DNA of 64,000 nt, taken from CAJLIR01 sp964408085. GTDB taxonomy: Bacteria; Bacillota_I; Bacilli_A; RF39; UBA660. Of this stretch, positions 17,273-25,326 are shown one piece after another (position 1 is the stretch's first letter; each line of letters begins with the position of its first letter). The position numbers and the translations under genes were made by a program. The DNA is taken from positions 124,001-188,000 of the forward strand of contig CAYOYB010000001.1 of assembly GCA_964408085.1 (NCBI GenBank), read 5' to 3'. The notes under the pieces are model-generated. The model was not told where the DNA came from and made no database searches. It saw nothing but the letters and a program-made list of their open reading frames with translations.

Positions 17273-17585
17273 ATACTACCCCTTACCTTAATAACAATAT
17301 CATTATTCATTTAATCACATTTATCCATTTTAGTACATTACTACAAATATGTTTGAACGAGTATATAATTAACTTATAATTAATAATGTACTAATTAATA
17401 TACAAAAATAAATTGCTTACACACAAACCAATAAAAATAGCATAAAACTTTGATAAAATTTATAATTAGTGCTTTTAAAATTGTGCAGATAATGTCGGTT
17501 TTTGAATGCTTGATTTTATTGAAAATCAATGGCTTAGACGGTATATTTATATTGTAAGCGAATTTTACAAGAAGGAGGATTTTTT
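17273..17585. promoter_or_regulatory. Divergent regulatory region between agrB and the cold-shock gene
   Basis: This 313-base gap has no gene. It holds an 11-bp inverted repeat, TTAGTACATTA at 17330-17340 and TAATGTACTAA at 17384-17394, 43 bases apart. A TATAAT at about 17460 could serve the cold-shock gene. The agrB promoter should read leftward from here. A canonical LytTR direct repeat was not identified by eye. Confidence 0.5.
17510..17529 (+). promoter_or_regulatory. Hairpin in the cold-shock mRNA leader
   Basis: TTGATTTT and AAAATCAA form a perfect 8-bp stem around ATTG, about 56 bases before the cold-shock start codon. Structured leaders of about 100 bases or more are usual for cspA-type genes and can act as RNA thermosensors. 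Confidence 0.45.
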
Positions 17586-17798
17586 ATGAAAGGGAAAGTA
17601 AAATGGTTTAACAATGACAAAGGATATGGCTTTATCGAATATAAGGATGGCGAAGATATATTTGTTCATTATAGTACAATTTTATCAGAGGGTTATAAAA
17701 CACTAGTTGAAGGGCAATATGTTGAATTTGAACTAGTAAGAACAGATAAAGGGTTACAAGCAAAAAATGTTGTCGAAATTAAAACTGCTCTTGTATAG
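17586..17798 (+). CDS. Cold-shock domain protein
   Basis: A 70-residue CspA/CspB-type protein with both RNA-binding motifs, KGYGFIEY (RNP1) and DIFVHYST (RNP2), and the typical start MKGKVKWFNNDKG. It should bind single-stranded RNA and DNA as an RNA chaperone. A strong AAGGAGG site and a leader of roughly 120 bases precede it. A second cold-shock domain protein is encoded on the ICE at 26742. Confidence 0.93.
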   Translation: MKGKVKWFNNDKGYGFIEYKDGEDIFVHYSTILSEGYKTLVEGQYVEFELVRTDKGLQAKNVVEIKTALV

Positions 17799-17856
17799 TG
17801 GTTTTTTTTGTAATATAGATAAAAAAGTGTTATAATAATCATAGGAGGATGATATT

Positions 17857-18390
17857 ATGAAATTTAATATTAGAGGACAAAAAATTGATGTAACACCTGC
17901 AATTAGAGAGTATGCTGAAAAGAAGATTGGAAAATTAGAAAAATATTTTTCTAAATCTGATGAGATAACTGCAAGTATATTACTAAAAGTTAGAGGTAAA
18001 GAACAAATCGTTGAAGTAACTATACCTATAAAGAAAATTGTTTTAAGAGCTGAAGAGACTAATAAAGATTTATATGCAGCTATTGATTTAGTATCAGAAA
18101 AATTAGAACGCCAAATTAGAAAAAATAAAACAAGAATAGCTCAAAGAAAATCTAAAACAAACGATATAGAAATAAATATAGATTTTGATAATTCAGAAAT
18201 AGAAGAAGCAAAAGATAAAGTTGTTAGAAGAAAGCAAATGGATACAAAACCAATGAGTGAAGAAGAAGCAATTTTGCAAATGAATATGCTTGGACATGAA
18301 TTCTTTATTTATAAAGATGATGAAAGTGGGAACACTTGCATATTATATAAGAGAAAAGATGGAGATTTAGGAATAATAGAAACTAAATAG
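17857..18390 (+). CDS. hpf: Ribosome hibernation promoting factor, long form
   Basis: A 177-residue long HPF. The N-terminal S30AE domain starts MKFNIRGQKIDVTPAIREYA. A linker at about residues 105-120 leads to the C-terminal dimerisation domain KQMDTKPMSEEEAILQMNML with GHEFFIYKDDE. Long HPF joins two 70S ribosomes into inactive 100S dimers in stationary phase. Its place directly before secA is conserved in B. subtilis (hpf-secA-prfB). Confidence 0.93.
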   Translation: MKFNIRGQKIDVTPAIREYAEKKIGKLEKYFSKSDEITASILLKVRGKEQIVEVTIPIKKIVLRAEETNKDLYAAIDLVSEKLERQIRKNKTRIAQRKSKTNDIEINIDFDNSEIEEAKDKVVRRKQMDTKPMSEEEAILQMNMLGHEFFIYKDDESGNTCILYKRKDGDLGIIETK

Positions 18391-18411
18391 GATGTTAATC
18401 ATCCTTTTTTC
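18390..18411 (+). terminator. Intrinsic terminator after hpf
   Basis: GGATG, the loop TTAAT and CATCC are followed by a T run. Confidence 0.8.
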
Positions 18412-18481
18412 TTATTATTTAACCTAAAAAACTATTATTTTCTTTTGTTTTTTGATAAAATATAGATTAGGAGTTGATTAT

Positions 18482-20977
18482 ATGAAGTTTTTTAAAAAAA
18501 TATTTGATCACGAATATAAAGAACTTGAAAGATTTAAAAGTATTGCTGATAAAATAGAAGCATTAGATTCAAAAATGACAAAGATGAAAGATGCTGACTT
18601 AAAAAAACAAACAGAAATCTTTAAAGAGAGATTATCAAAAGGAGAAACTTTAGATGATATTTTAGTGGAAGCTTTTGCGACTGTAAGAGAAGTTGCATAT
18701 AGAGTATTGGGTGAAAAACCTTTCTATTCACAACTTTTAGGTGCGATTGCTATTCATGAAGGAAATATTGCTGAGTTAAAAACAGGTGAAGGAAAAACTT
18801 TAACAACAACCTTACCAGCATATTTAAATGCTCTAGAAGGTAAAGGTGTTCATGTTATTACTGTTAATGAATACCTAACTGAAAGAAATGCAGATTGGAT
18901 GCGTGGAATTTACGAATTTTTAGGTATTACTGTTGGTATAAATAAACATGACCTTTCACCAAAAGAAAAAAAAGAGGCTTTTGACTGTGATATTACATAT
19001 ACAACAAATAATGAAATTGGTTTTGATTATTTAAGAGATAATATGGTTGTAAAAGCTGAAAATCGTGTATGTAGAGGGCTAAATTATGCCATAATTGATG
19101 AGGTAGACTCTATTTTAATTGATGAAGCTAGAACACCATTAATTATTTCTGGTGGAGTTATGCAATCAGCAAACTTATATATTCAGGCTGATAATTTTGT
19201 TAAACACTTAAAAGAAAACAATGGATATATATATGATGAAAAAACAAAATCAGTTGTTTTAGACGAAAAAGGAATAGCTGAAGCTGAGAAGAATTTTAAT
19301 ATTTCCAATTTGTACGATATCCAAAATACAAATTTAGTTCATTATATAAATCAAGCTTTAAAAGCTAATTATAGTATGAAAAGAGATATTGATTATGTTG
19401 TTGCTGACGGAAAAGTTGTTATTGTCGATCCATTTACTGGACGTTTAATGCAGGGTAGAACATATTCTGATGGCTTGCATCAAGCAATCGAAGCTAAAGA
19501 AAGTGTTAGCATTCAACAAGAAACAAAAACTTTAGCAACAATTACCTTCCAAAATTTATTTAGAATGTATAATAAATTATCTGGTATGACAGGAACAGCT
19601 AAAACCGAAGAAGAGGAATTTAGAGATATTTATAATATGTATGTTATTTGCATTCCAACTAACAGACCAGTAATTCGTGAAGACTGTAAAGATTTAATTT
19701 TCGCAACTAAAGATGGTAAATATAAAGCTATCGCTAAAGAAATAAAAGAAAGATATGAAAAAGGTCAACCAGTACTTGTTGGTACAATTGCTGTTGAAAC
19801 AAGTGAATTAATTAGCAAAATGCTTAGTAAAATGCATATACCACATGAAGTTTTAAATGCTAAAAACCATGCTAGAGAAGCTGAGATTATTGCTAAAGCT
19901 GGTGAGAGAAAAGCTGTTACAATAGCAACTAATATGGCAGGTCGTGGAACTGATATTAAATTAGGTGAAGGTGTAAAAGAACTTGGAGGTTTATGCGTAA
20001 TTGGAACTGAAAGACATGAATCACGAAGAATCGATAATCAGTTAAGAGGACGTTCAGGTCGTCAAGGAGATCCAGGTTTAACACAATTCTGTGTATCTTT
20101 CGAAGATGAATTAATGGTACGCTTTGGTACTGATAGAGTAAAACCTATGCTTCAAAGATTAGGCTTTGATGGTGAAGCATCTATTCATAATAAAATGTTA
20201 TCTAGTTCTATCGAATCAGCACAAAAACGTGTTGAAGGTAATAACTTTGATGTTCGTAAACAATTATTACAATATGATGATGTTATTAATCAACAAAGAA
20301 AAATAATTTATGAAAAAAGAAATATCATTCTTGATAGTGAATCAATTCATGATGTGATTTTAGAAAGTTTTAAAAATCATGTTAGTGATTTAGCTTATGC
20401 TCATGTTAATAGTGATAGTAATAAGATGACTGATAATGATTTAAGCGAAATGTTAGAGTCTATAAATGAACAATTCTTAAGTGTTGCTATTTCAAAGGAA
20501 GGATTAGAAGACAAAAATATAGATGATATGATTGATTATATTTATGGGCGTTTAGTTGATGAATATGAACAAAAATTATCGACAGTTCCTGAAGAAATTA
20601 CAAGAGAATTTGAAAAAGCAATTGCCCTTAGAGTTATTGATACTCACTGGATGGAACATATTAATACAATGTCACATTTAAGAGAGGGAATTCACTTAAG
20701 AGGATATGCTCAAGAAAATCCATTACGTGCTTACACTAAAGAGGGTTATGACTTATTTGATCAATTACTTATGACAATTGATAGAGAAACAACTGTTTAT
20801 TTGATGAAAGCTGAAATTCGTCAAAATGTTGAAAGAAAACAAGTAATTAAAGGTGAAGCTGTTTCAAATAAAGAAAAGGAAACAAAATCATCACCAAAAA
20901 GGGTTTCAAAAGTTGGTAGAAATGAATTATGTCCTTGTGGCTCAGGTAAGAAATATAAACAATGTTGTGGTAAGTAG
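18482..20977 (+). CDS. secA: Preprotein translocase ATPase SecA
   Basis: An 831-residue SecA. Visible parts are the DEAD motor (Walker A AELKTGEGKTLTTTLPAYL, DEVDSILIDEAR), the second motor domain with TNMAGRGTDIKLGEGV and LRGRSGRQGDPG, the scaffold WMEHINTMSHLREGIHLRGY, and the C-terminal zinc motif CPCGSGKKYKQCCGK that binds SecB or lipid. ATG 18482 follows TTAGGAGTTG; the frame opens at 18452. SecA drives protein export through SecYEG. The ICE begins shortly after its stop codon, and secA itself is intact. Confidence 0.97.
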   Translation: MKFFKKIFDHEYKELERFKSIADKIEALDSKMTKMKDADLKKQTEIFKERLSKGETLDDILVEAFATVREVAYRVLGEKPFYSQLLGAIAIHEGNIAELKTGEGKTLTTTLPAYLNALEGKGVHVITVNEYLTERNADWMRGIYEFLGITVGINKHDLSPKEKKEAFDCDITYTTNNEIGFDYLRDNMVVKAENRVCRGLNYAIIDEVDSILIDEARTPLIISGGVMQSANLYIQADNFVKHLKENNGYIYDEKTKSVVLDEKGIAEAEKNFNISNLYDIQNTNLVHYINQALKANYSMKRDIDYVVADGKVVIVDPFTGRLMQGRTYSDGLHQAIEAKESVSIQQETKTLATITFQNLFRMYNKLSGMTGTAKTEEEEFRDIYNMYVICIPTNRPVIREDCKDLIFATKDGKYKAIAKEIKERYEKGQPVLVGTIAVETSELISKMLSKMHIPHEVLNAKNHAREAEIIAKAGERKAVTIATNMAGRGTDIKLGEGVKELGGLCVIGTERHESRRIDNQLRGRSGRQGDPGLTQFCVSFEDELMVRFGTDRVKPMLQRLGFDGEASIHNKMLSSSIESAQKRVEGNNFDVRKQLLQYDDVINQQRKIIYEKRNIILDSESIHDVILESFKNHVSDLAYAHVNSDSNKMTDNDLSEMLESINEQFLSVAISKEGLEDKNIDDMIDYIYGRLVDEYEQKLSTVPEEITREFEKAIALRVIDTHWMEHINTMSHLREGIHLRGYAQENPLRAYTKEGYDLFDQLLMTIDRETTVYLMKAEIRQNVERKQVIKGEAVSNKEKETKSSPKRVSKVGRNELCPCGSGKKYKQCCGK

Positions 20978-21065
20978 TCTAAATACCTTAAAAAATAAGG
21001 GAATTGTAGAGATTGAAAAAATTCAAAATAAAGTGATTTTTGACCAAGCAGCTCAAAATGGAACT

Positions 21066-21086
21066 TTTGTCTACGATTTGTCTACG
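21066..21086 (+). repeat. Direct repeat TTTGTCTACG, two copies
   Basis: Two exact 10-bp copies are spaced 11 bp start to start, one helical turn, which suits cooperative protein binding. The half motif TGTCTAC recurs in the terminator stem at 21166-21188. Confidence 0.6.
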
Positions 21087-21160
21087 TAAATTAAAAAACA
21101 CAATCAAAAAATAATGAGCCCTTATAATACAAGGCATTTGTACGTATACAAATTGTATAA

Positions 21161-21196
21161 AAAGTTGTCTACATGAAAAATGTAGACAGCTTTTTT
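21161..21196 (+). terminator. Intrinsic terminator in the integrase leader
   Basis: AAAGTTGTCTACAT, the loop GAAAA and ATGTAGACAGCTTT form a stem of 12-14 bp followed by T. It lies 35 bases after a TATAAT at 21123-21128 and 37 bases before the integrase start, so it may either shield the element from secA read-through or attenuate integrase expression. Confidence 0.8.
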
Positions 21197-21232
21197 GTTT
21201 CCTAAACTAATTTTAGTAAAGGAGAAATGTTT

Positions 21233-22504
21233 ATGGCAAATGTACTAATAAGAAAAAGGGGAAAAGTATATGAATATCAATTTGAAATAGCACCACAGGA
21301 TGGAAAAAGAAAAAGAATTTCAAAGTCAGGATTTAAAACAAAACCAGAGGCAGAAAGAGCAGGAGCGAAAGCATATAACGAATATTTGGAAACAGGGCAC
21401 AATTTTACACCATCACAAATGTCTTATGCAGATTATTTAGATTATTGGATGGAGGAATATTGTTATATAAATTTAAAACATCGTACTATTGAAACCTACA
21501 AATATATTATTAAAAATCATTTAAAACCAAGATTAGGAATGTATAGATTATCTCAGATAACTACATCTACTATACAAGAAGCAATTAATGATATATATGT
21601 TGAGAAAGGTTTTGCAAAAAGTTATATGAAGAGCATACTTAAAGTTATTAAATCATCTTTTGCGTATGCAACCGAAATAGTGCAATTTATAAAATATGAT
21701 CCATCAATAAAAGTCAAAGTTCCTAAATATGAAGAACCAGAGGAAGATCCAGCACACATATTTACAAAAGAAGAAATAGACTTAATTTTTAATAGTGTAA
21801 AAAATAATCATTGTGTATATTATGCTTTTTTGACTGCATATCATACAGGACTTCGTATATCTGAAGTGTTTGGTTTAACTTGGGAAGATATTGATTTAAT
21901 AAATAAAAAAATCTATGTTAGGAGAAATATTGTTAAAAAGAACCAGGCAGGAGGTACTAAAAATAGACACATAAGTGGTAAATCAACAACTGTTTGGTAT
22001 TTTGGAACATGTAAGACTGCTAATAGTTATAGAACAATAGATATAGGAGATACTTTAGTAAAAGCATTGGAAGAATACAAGGAAGAACAAGAAATATTTA
22101 AGGAAATGTATGGTGATATGTATATGAAGCATTACAAAAAGATAGTTGAGAATCCTTACACAAAAAAACCAGAAACTAAAATAGTGAATGCTTATGCTGA
22201 AATTGAAGTTGCTTTACCAGAAGTACATTTTGTATTTTTAAAAGACAATGGTATTTTTGAAGGAACTGATAGCTGTAAACACCCATTCAAAGTTATTCAT
22301 TACCAGTTAGGAATCCCATGTAGATTTCACGATTTTAGAGATACTCATGCAACAAGATTAATAGAAGCAGGTGCAGATATTAAGGCAGTATCCAAACGAT
22401 TAGGGCATAGTTCAGTAGAATTTACTTATAACATTTATGTGAGAGTTACTACTAAAATGGAAGAAGAAATTGTAAGTAAATTTGAAGCGTATGCAACAGC
22501 ATAA
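21233..22504 (+). CDS. Tyrosine recombinase (ICE integrase)
   Basis: A 423-residue integrase of the Tn916 Int type. It has an N-terminal arm-binding domain (VYEYQFEIAPQDGKRKR), a SAM-like core-binding domain (about residues 60-160) and a catalytic domain. Catalytic residues are Arg208 in TGLRISEVFGL, His366 and Arg369 in HDFRDTHATRL, His392 in LGHSSVEFTY and the nucleophile Tyr402 in YNIYVRV. ATG 21233 is preferred over 21227 for its spacing to GGAG. It should excise and integrate the element that starts here. Confidence 0.93.
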   Translation: MANVLIRKRGKVYEYQFEIAPQDGKRKRISKSGFKTKPEAERAGAKAYNEYLETGHNFTPSQMSYADYLDYWMEEYCYINLKHRTIETYKYIIKNHLKPRLGMYRLSQITTSTIQEAINDIYVEKGFAKSYMKSILKVIKSSFAYATEIVQFIKYDPSIKVKVPKYEEPEEDPAHIFTKEEIDLIFNSVKNNHCVYYAFLTAYHTGLRISEVFGLTWEDIDLINKKIYVRRNIVKKNQAGGTKNRHISGKSTTVWYFGTCKTANSYRTIDIGDTLVKALEEYKEEQEIFKEMYGDMYMKHYKKIVENPYTKKPETKIVNAYAEIEVALPEVHFVFLKDNGIFEGTDSCKHPFKVIHYQLGIPCRFHDFRDTHATRLIEAGADIKAVSKRLGHSSVEFTYNIYVRVTTKMEEEIVSKFEAYATA

Positions 22505-22548
22505 TTCTTTATTATGTAGTATAATAGAAAAAGAAAAGGAGAAAAATA

Positions 22549-23106
22549 ATGACAACTAGTTTAGAAATAATATTCAAAGCATGTATGAGTAGTAAAAAAA
22601 TAGTAGTAGGAGAAAGAACAATTGTAATAACACCAAAATTTTCAAAACGTGATTTTTTTGAATCGTTAAATGATATGGGGAAAGATACAGAAAAAAAATA
22701 TTTTGATTATTTTGGATATAGTGAAATGGCAATTAAGTTATATCCAACGATAAAAGGAATAAAAGATGAGTATAATATTGATTATCAAAAACTAAGTGAA
22801 ATTGGTAAATTAAATTTAAAATCTATATTAGGACATTCATCCATAATGGATACTCTAAAATATTATAAAGGTATAGATGATTTATCAATTGATAATTTTG
22901 ATGAAACATTTAAAGATGGAGATGTAATAGATTATTTGGAGTTTGTAAAATACTTTGGTAATAATAGAGAGTTATATGAAAAATTAAAACATTTAAAAGG
23001 CGATTCATTATCTTCTTGGAAAGAAATCAGAAATCTTAAATGGAAAGATGTGGATTTAGAAAATGGAATTATAAATATAGAAACTGAAGAAATTGATATA
23101 AGTTAA
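22549..23106 (+). CDS. Hypothetical protein with out-of-order recombinase-like motifs
   Basis: A 185-residue protein with a good AAAGGAG site, in its own unit ended by a terminator. The middle (about residues 92-105) reads ILGHSSIMDTLKYYKG, like the C-terminal motif of tyrosine recombinases. The C-terminus reads EIRNLKWKDVDLENGIINI, like the segment that normally comes more than 100 residues earlier. The catalytic Arg of GLRxSE and the HxxR box are missing. It may be a rearranged remnant, a non-catalytic partner of the integrase, or an unrelated protein with chance similarity. Confidence 0.6.
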   Translation: MTTSLEIIFKACMSSKKIVVGERTIVITPKFSKRDFFESLNDMGKDTEKKYFDYFGYSEMAIKLYPTIKGIKDEYNIDYQKLSEIGKLNLKSILGHSSIMDTLKYYKGIDDLSIDNFDETFKDGDVIDYLEFVKYFGNNRELYEKLKHLKGDSLSSWKEIRNLKWKDVDLENGIINIETEEIDIS

Positions 23107-23133
23107 GAACTAATTAATTTAGTTCTTTTTTTA
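23105..23133 (+). terminator. Intrinsic terminator after the 185-aa gene
   Basis: AAGAACTAA, a 5-base loop and TTAGTTCTT are followed by a T run, right after the stop codon. Confidence 0.85.
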
Positions 23134-23155
23134 TTGCAACAGAAAGGGTGAAATC

Positions 23156-23926
23156 ATGGTTTTTAAAGTTGAAAAAAATAAGAATTATACAGTTATGAGT
23201 AACTACCATTTAAGAGATAAAAACTTATCTTTCAAAGCTAAAGGATTATTATCGTTTATGCTTAGTTTACCTGATAGCTGGGATTACTCTTTAAATGGAT
23301 TAGTAAGTGTTAGTAAAGAAAGTAAAAAAGCAATTAGAAGTATTTTAAATGAATTGAAGGAAAATGGGTATTTAGTTATTGAACAAATACGAGGAGAAAA
23401 GGGATATTATAAGTATAACTACATAATCTATGAGCATCCTATTATAGATGAAGATCAGGAAAATGATCCAGATACCCAAAAAGGGTATGCCGATGTAGAT
23501 ACCCTAATAAGTAGTGAAAAAATAAGTAGTAAAGAACTTCTAAATAAAACAAATAAAATAAATAAAACCATAGATGAAGGAGAATCAAAAAAAATTGATT
23601 CTTTTTTTGATTTAAATAATCATCATAGATTAACAAAAGATTTGGTTAAAAGAAAATATTTAGAACCAGATGATGTGGAACTAGGGAAGTATGATAATTT
23701 ATTCAAAAAATTATTAGAAGATTATGAGTTCACAGATCTGGTCGTAATTAATCACTACATAATTTCTAAAGTGATTAATAGGAAATTTATAAATGATGAT
23801 GGAAATCTAATTGAGAATAAATTTGGATATTTAAAGAGTTCAATTCTTAACAATATAGAAAAAATAAAGCATATTGATAAAATGGAATGGGATGATGAAT
23901 TAGGATGGTTCAAAGATATTGAATAA
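23156..23926 (+). CDS. Replication-initiator-like HTH protein (DUF6017-type N-terminus)
   Basis: A 256-residue protein. The N-terminal winged helix-turn-helix begins VEKNKNYTVMSNYHLRDKNL and contains KGLLSFMLSLPDSWDYSLNG, a signature found on many Firmicutes mobile elements and phages as a replisome-organiser-like domain. The C-terminal part (about 140-256) is acidic and helical. It probably helps replication of the excised circle; a direct origin was not recognised. It has its own AAGGGTG site and is convergent with the repressor gene. Confidence 0.75.
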   Translation: MVFKVEKNKNYTVMSNYHLRDKNLSFKAKGLLSFMLSLPDSWDYSLNGLVSVSKESKKAIRSILNELKENGYLVIEQIRGEKGYYKYNYIIYEHPIIDEDQENDPDTQKGYADVDTLISSEKISSKELLNKTNKINKTIDEGESKKIDSFFDLNNHHRLTKDLVKRKYLEPDDVELGKYDNLFKKLLEDYEFTDLVVINHYIISKVINRKFINDDGNLIENKFGYLKSSILNNIEKIKHIDKMEWDDELGWFKDIE

Positions 23927-23940
23927 AATAAAAAATATGC

Positions 23941-24342
23941 TTATTTCATATTTTTTAATATTATGTCTAAATTTTTTAGAGCTTTACTATCAGCAGCTAA
24001 AATAATACTATGTAATACTTCTAGGTCACTTTCATTGAGTTGTTCTAACCGACTATTTATAAGTGCTATAAGTCTTACTTTTTCAGAGGTGATTGGTTCA
24101 GGCGGAGATCCATTTTGATATGCTTCAATCAATTTTTCAAGGTCACATAATTCAATTCCCATACCATTAGCTATAAGCCCTAAAATTGTTCCAGATATGC
24201 CTATATGCCCATACTTATGATTCATAATTTTACTTATACTAGATTTACTTACGTTAGAATTTCTACCAAATTCAGTGGGGGATATCCTATGCGTATCGCA
24301 ATAGTCAATCAATATAAGTCTTACAGCATCTTCTCTACTCAT
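23941..24342 (-). CDS. Cro/CI-type transcriptional regulator, candidate ICE master regulator
   Basis: A 133-residue protein. The N-terminal helix-turn-helix is SPTEFGRNSNVSKSSISKIM (about residues 18-37) and the helical C-terminus probably dimerises. ATG 24342 follows AAAGGAG; the frame extends to 24381. Two copies of the ICE palindrome AGTYTA-CTAGTR-TARACT lie upstream at 24403 and 24447, the first about 60 bases before its start. It therefore may repress itself and the other operator-bearing promoters of the element. Binding is inferred from position only. Confidence 0.75.
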   Translation of the reverse strand: MSREDAVRLILIDYCDTHRISPTEFGRNSNVSKSSISKIMNHKYGHIGISGTILGLIANGMGIELCDLEKLIEAYQNGSPPEPITSEKVRLIALINSRLEQLNESDLEVLHSIILAADSKALKNLDIILKNMK

Positions 24343-24402
24343 TTTCAAACTCCTTTCCAATATATTTAATTTCACTAACATTGTACTATTTTTTTTAATA
24401 AA

Positions 24403-24420
24403 AGTCTACTAGTGAGAACT
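24403..24420. promoter_or_regulatory. ICE operator A
   Basis: AGTCTA-CTAGTG-AGAACT, the most diverged copy of the six-member palindrome family, located in the promoter region of the regulator gene. Confidence 0.65.
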
Positions 24421-24446
24421 TTTTTTTCAAAATATAACCAGAATTA

Positions 24447-24464
24447 AGTTTATACTAGTAGACT
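24447..24464. promoter_or_regulatory. ICE operator B
   Basis: AGTTTA-TACTAG-TAGACT on the plus strand (AGTCTA-CTAGTA-TAAACT on the minus strand). It is 26 bases from operator A, in the divergent control region. Confidence 0.7.
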
Positions 24465-24530
24465 TTTGGAATGTTTTTTGATAAAATGTTTCTTGTATAG
24501 TGTCAACTATATGTAGTAGGAGGTAGTAAA

Positions 24531-24566
24531 ATGATATATATAATTAGGGTGATGTTTTCATCCTGA
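24531..24566 (+). CDS. Possible 11-aa leader peptide
   Basis: ATG 24531 follows a perfect AGGAGG at 24518-24523 and encodes MIYIIRVMFSS before TGA. It opens the rightward transcript past operators A and B. It is too short to be a folded protein; a leader peptide that affects translation downstream is the simplest reading. Confidence 0.4.
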   Translation: MIYIIRVMFSS

Positions 24567-24591
24567 CTATCATGGAAAGGAAGGTGAAAAT

Positions 24592-24780
24592 TTGAATAAA
24601 AGACAGTCTTCGTTGCAGACTAGAAGTATAAAGATTCTCGTAAAAGAAGGCGAAAATGGAATAGCTTTATCCACCCAGTTGGATGACGAAACAACAATTC
24701 GTATTTTAGAAGTATGTCTAAAGAATATGAAGGATAAGACGTCACATAAAAAATGTACCAATTATGGGAAAGGAAAGTAA
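24592..24780 (+). CDS. Hypothetical small ICE protein, 62 aa
   Basis: Starts with TTG after GGAAGGTG. The 62-residue basic product (MNKRQSSLQTRSIKILVKEG and TQLDDETTIRILEVCLKNMK) has no recognised motif. It is followed after two bases by the next small gene, whose ribosome site lies in its 3' end, so they are coupled. It may be a small DNA-binding or regulatory protein of the element. Confidence 0.55.
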   Translation: MNKRQSSLQTRSIKILVKEGENGIALSTQLDDETTIRILEVCLKNMKDKTSHKKCTNYGKGK

Positions 24781-24782
24781 AT

Positions 24783-25091
24783 ATGATCAAAGAAATGAAA
24801 AATGAAGTAAATGAAGTAGAAGTAGTTTTAGCAGTATTTGGAGAATATCTTGATAATGGGAAAAATATGCCTATTGAAAAAATGAAGTACATTGTAGAAA
24901 AATTAAATAAAATAAAAGAAGAATATAATAAAACTATAAACGATTTATTGAATACTTATTCTTTGGTAGTAAAAATGGAGAAATTATATGAGATAATTGG
25001 TACTATCGGTACTATTTCAATTGAAGATGAAGACAAATTAGACAAAACCTTAGAGATTTTAGGTAACTATGTTAAATCTTTAAATAATTGA
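24783..25091 (+). CDS. Hypothetical helical ICE protein, 102 aa
   Basis: ATG 24783 follows GGAAAGG. The product is strongly helical with coiled-coil character (NEVNEVEVVLAVFGEYLDNG, KMKYIVEKLNKIKEEYNKTI) and has no cysteine or membrane segment. Not recognised. It is the last gene before a strong terminator. The earlier ATG at 24753 lies inside the preceding gene and is less likely. Confidence 0.6.
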   Translation: MIKEMKNEVNEVEVVLAVFGEYLDNGKNMPIEKMKYIVEKLNKIKEEYNKTINDLLNTYSLVVKMEKLYEIIGTIGTISIEDEDKLDKTLEILGNYVKSLNN

Positions 25092-25102
25092 AAATAGTAT
25101 TG

Positions 25103-25133
25103 GCTGTATAGATTATCTATACAGCAATTTATT
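25103..25133 (+). terminator. Intrinsic terminator after the early small genes
   Basis: GCTGTATAGA, TTA, TCTATACAGC is a perfect 10-bp stem with a short loop, followed by a T-rich tract. Confidence 0.8.
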
Positions 25134-25161
25134 TGTAAAAAATAGAATTTATAATAAGGTA

Positions 25162-25190
25162 TTGACTTTTTTTAAAATAAAGTTTATTAT
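25162..25190 (+). promoter_or_regulatory. Strong sigma-A-type promoter
   Basis: TTGACT and TATTAT are separated by exactly 17 bases. Operator C starts 11 bases after the -10 box and so covers the expected start site. Confidence 0.75.
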
Positions 25191-25201
25191 TTTAATAGAA
25201 G

Positions 25202-25219
25202 AGTTTACTAGTATAAACT
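25202..25219. promoter_or_regulatory. ICE operator C
   Basis: AGTTTA-CTAGTA-TAAACT, a perfect six-base-arm palindrome (seven with the flanking G and C), over the start site of the promoter at 25162. Confidence 0.8.
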
Positions 25220-25251
25220 CTATGGAAGTATATTGGAGGTGGTTTATTAGT

Positions 25252-25326
25252 ATGACATAAATGTATAAAGTAGGTATACATAGTAGTAAAACCAAGGCAT
25301 CATATTTTATTTTTTTAGTTTGTTAG
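25252..25326 (+). other. Minimal and short leader ORFs (ATG-ACA-TAA, then 21 codons)
   Basis: After GGAGGT at 25235 the first start is ATG 25252, which gives only Met-Thr before TAA at 25258. The next base begins ATG 25261, which opens a 21-codon ORF (MYKVGIHSSKTKASYFIFLV plus Cys) ending at 25326, inside operator D. A stop-start pair like this can allow reinitiation or stalling control of the genes that follow. Confidence 0.35.

Larger units (their letters stand above)
20978..21232. other. Probable left ICE junction and integrase leader
   Basis: This 255-base stretch has no convincing gene; a frame open to 21089 is the shadow of the secA end. The decamer TTTGTCTACG occurs twice at 21066-21075 and 21077-21086. 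TGTCTAC recurs at 21166, inverted at 21182. Such short repeats beside an integrase gene are candidate integrase arm sites, and attL should lie between the secA stop and about 21090. The core site cannot be fixed without the right end of the element. Confidence 0.5.

Noticed and set aside
17798..17825. Terminator after the chromosomal cold-shock gene
   Set aside because: A T run is present but the possible stem (AAAAC/GTTTT with a long loop) is weak.
20853..21089. A 78-codon frame overlapping the secA end and running past its stop
   Set aside because: Most of it is the secA tail in another frame, with no ribosome site. The last part could be read-through of the att region but is not supported as a gene.
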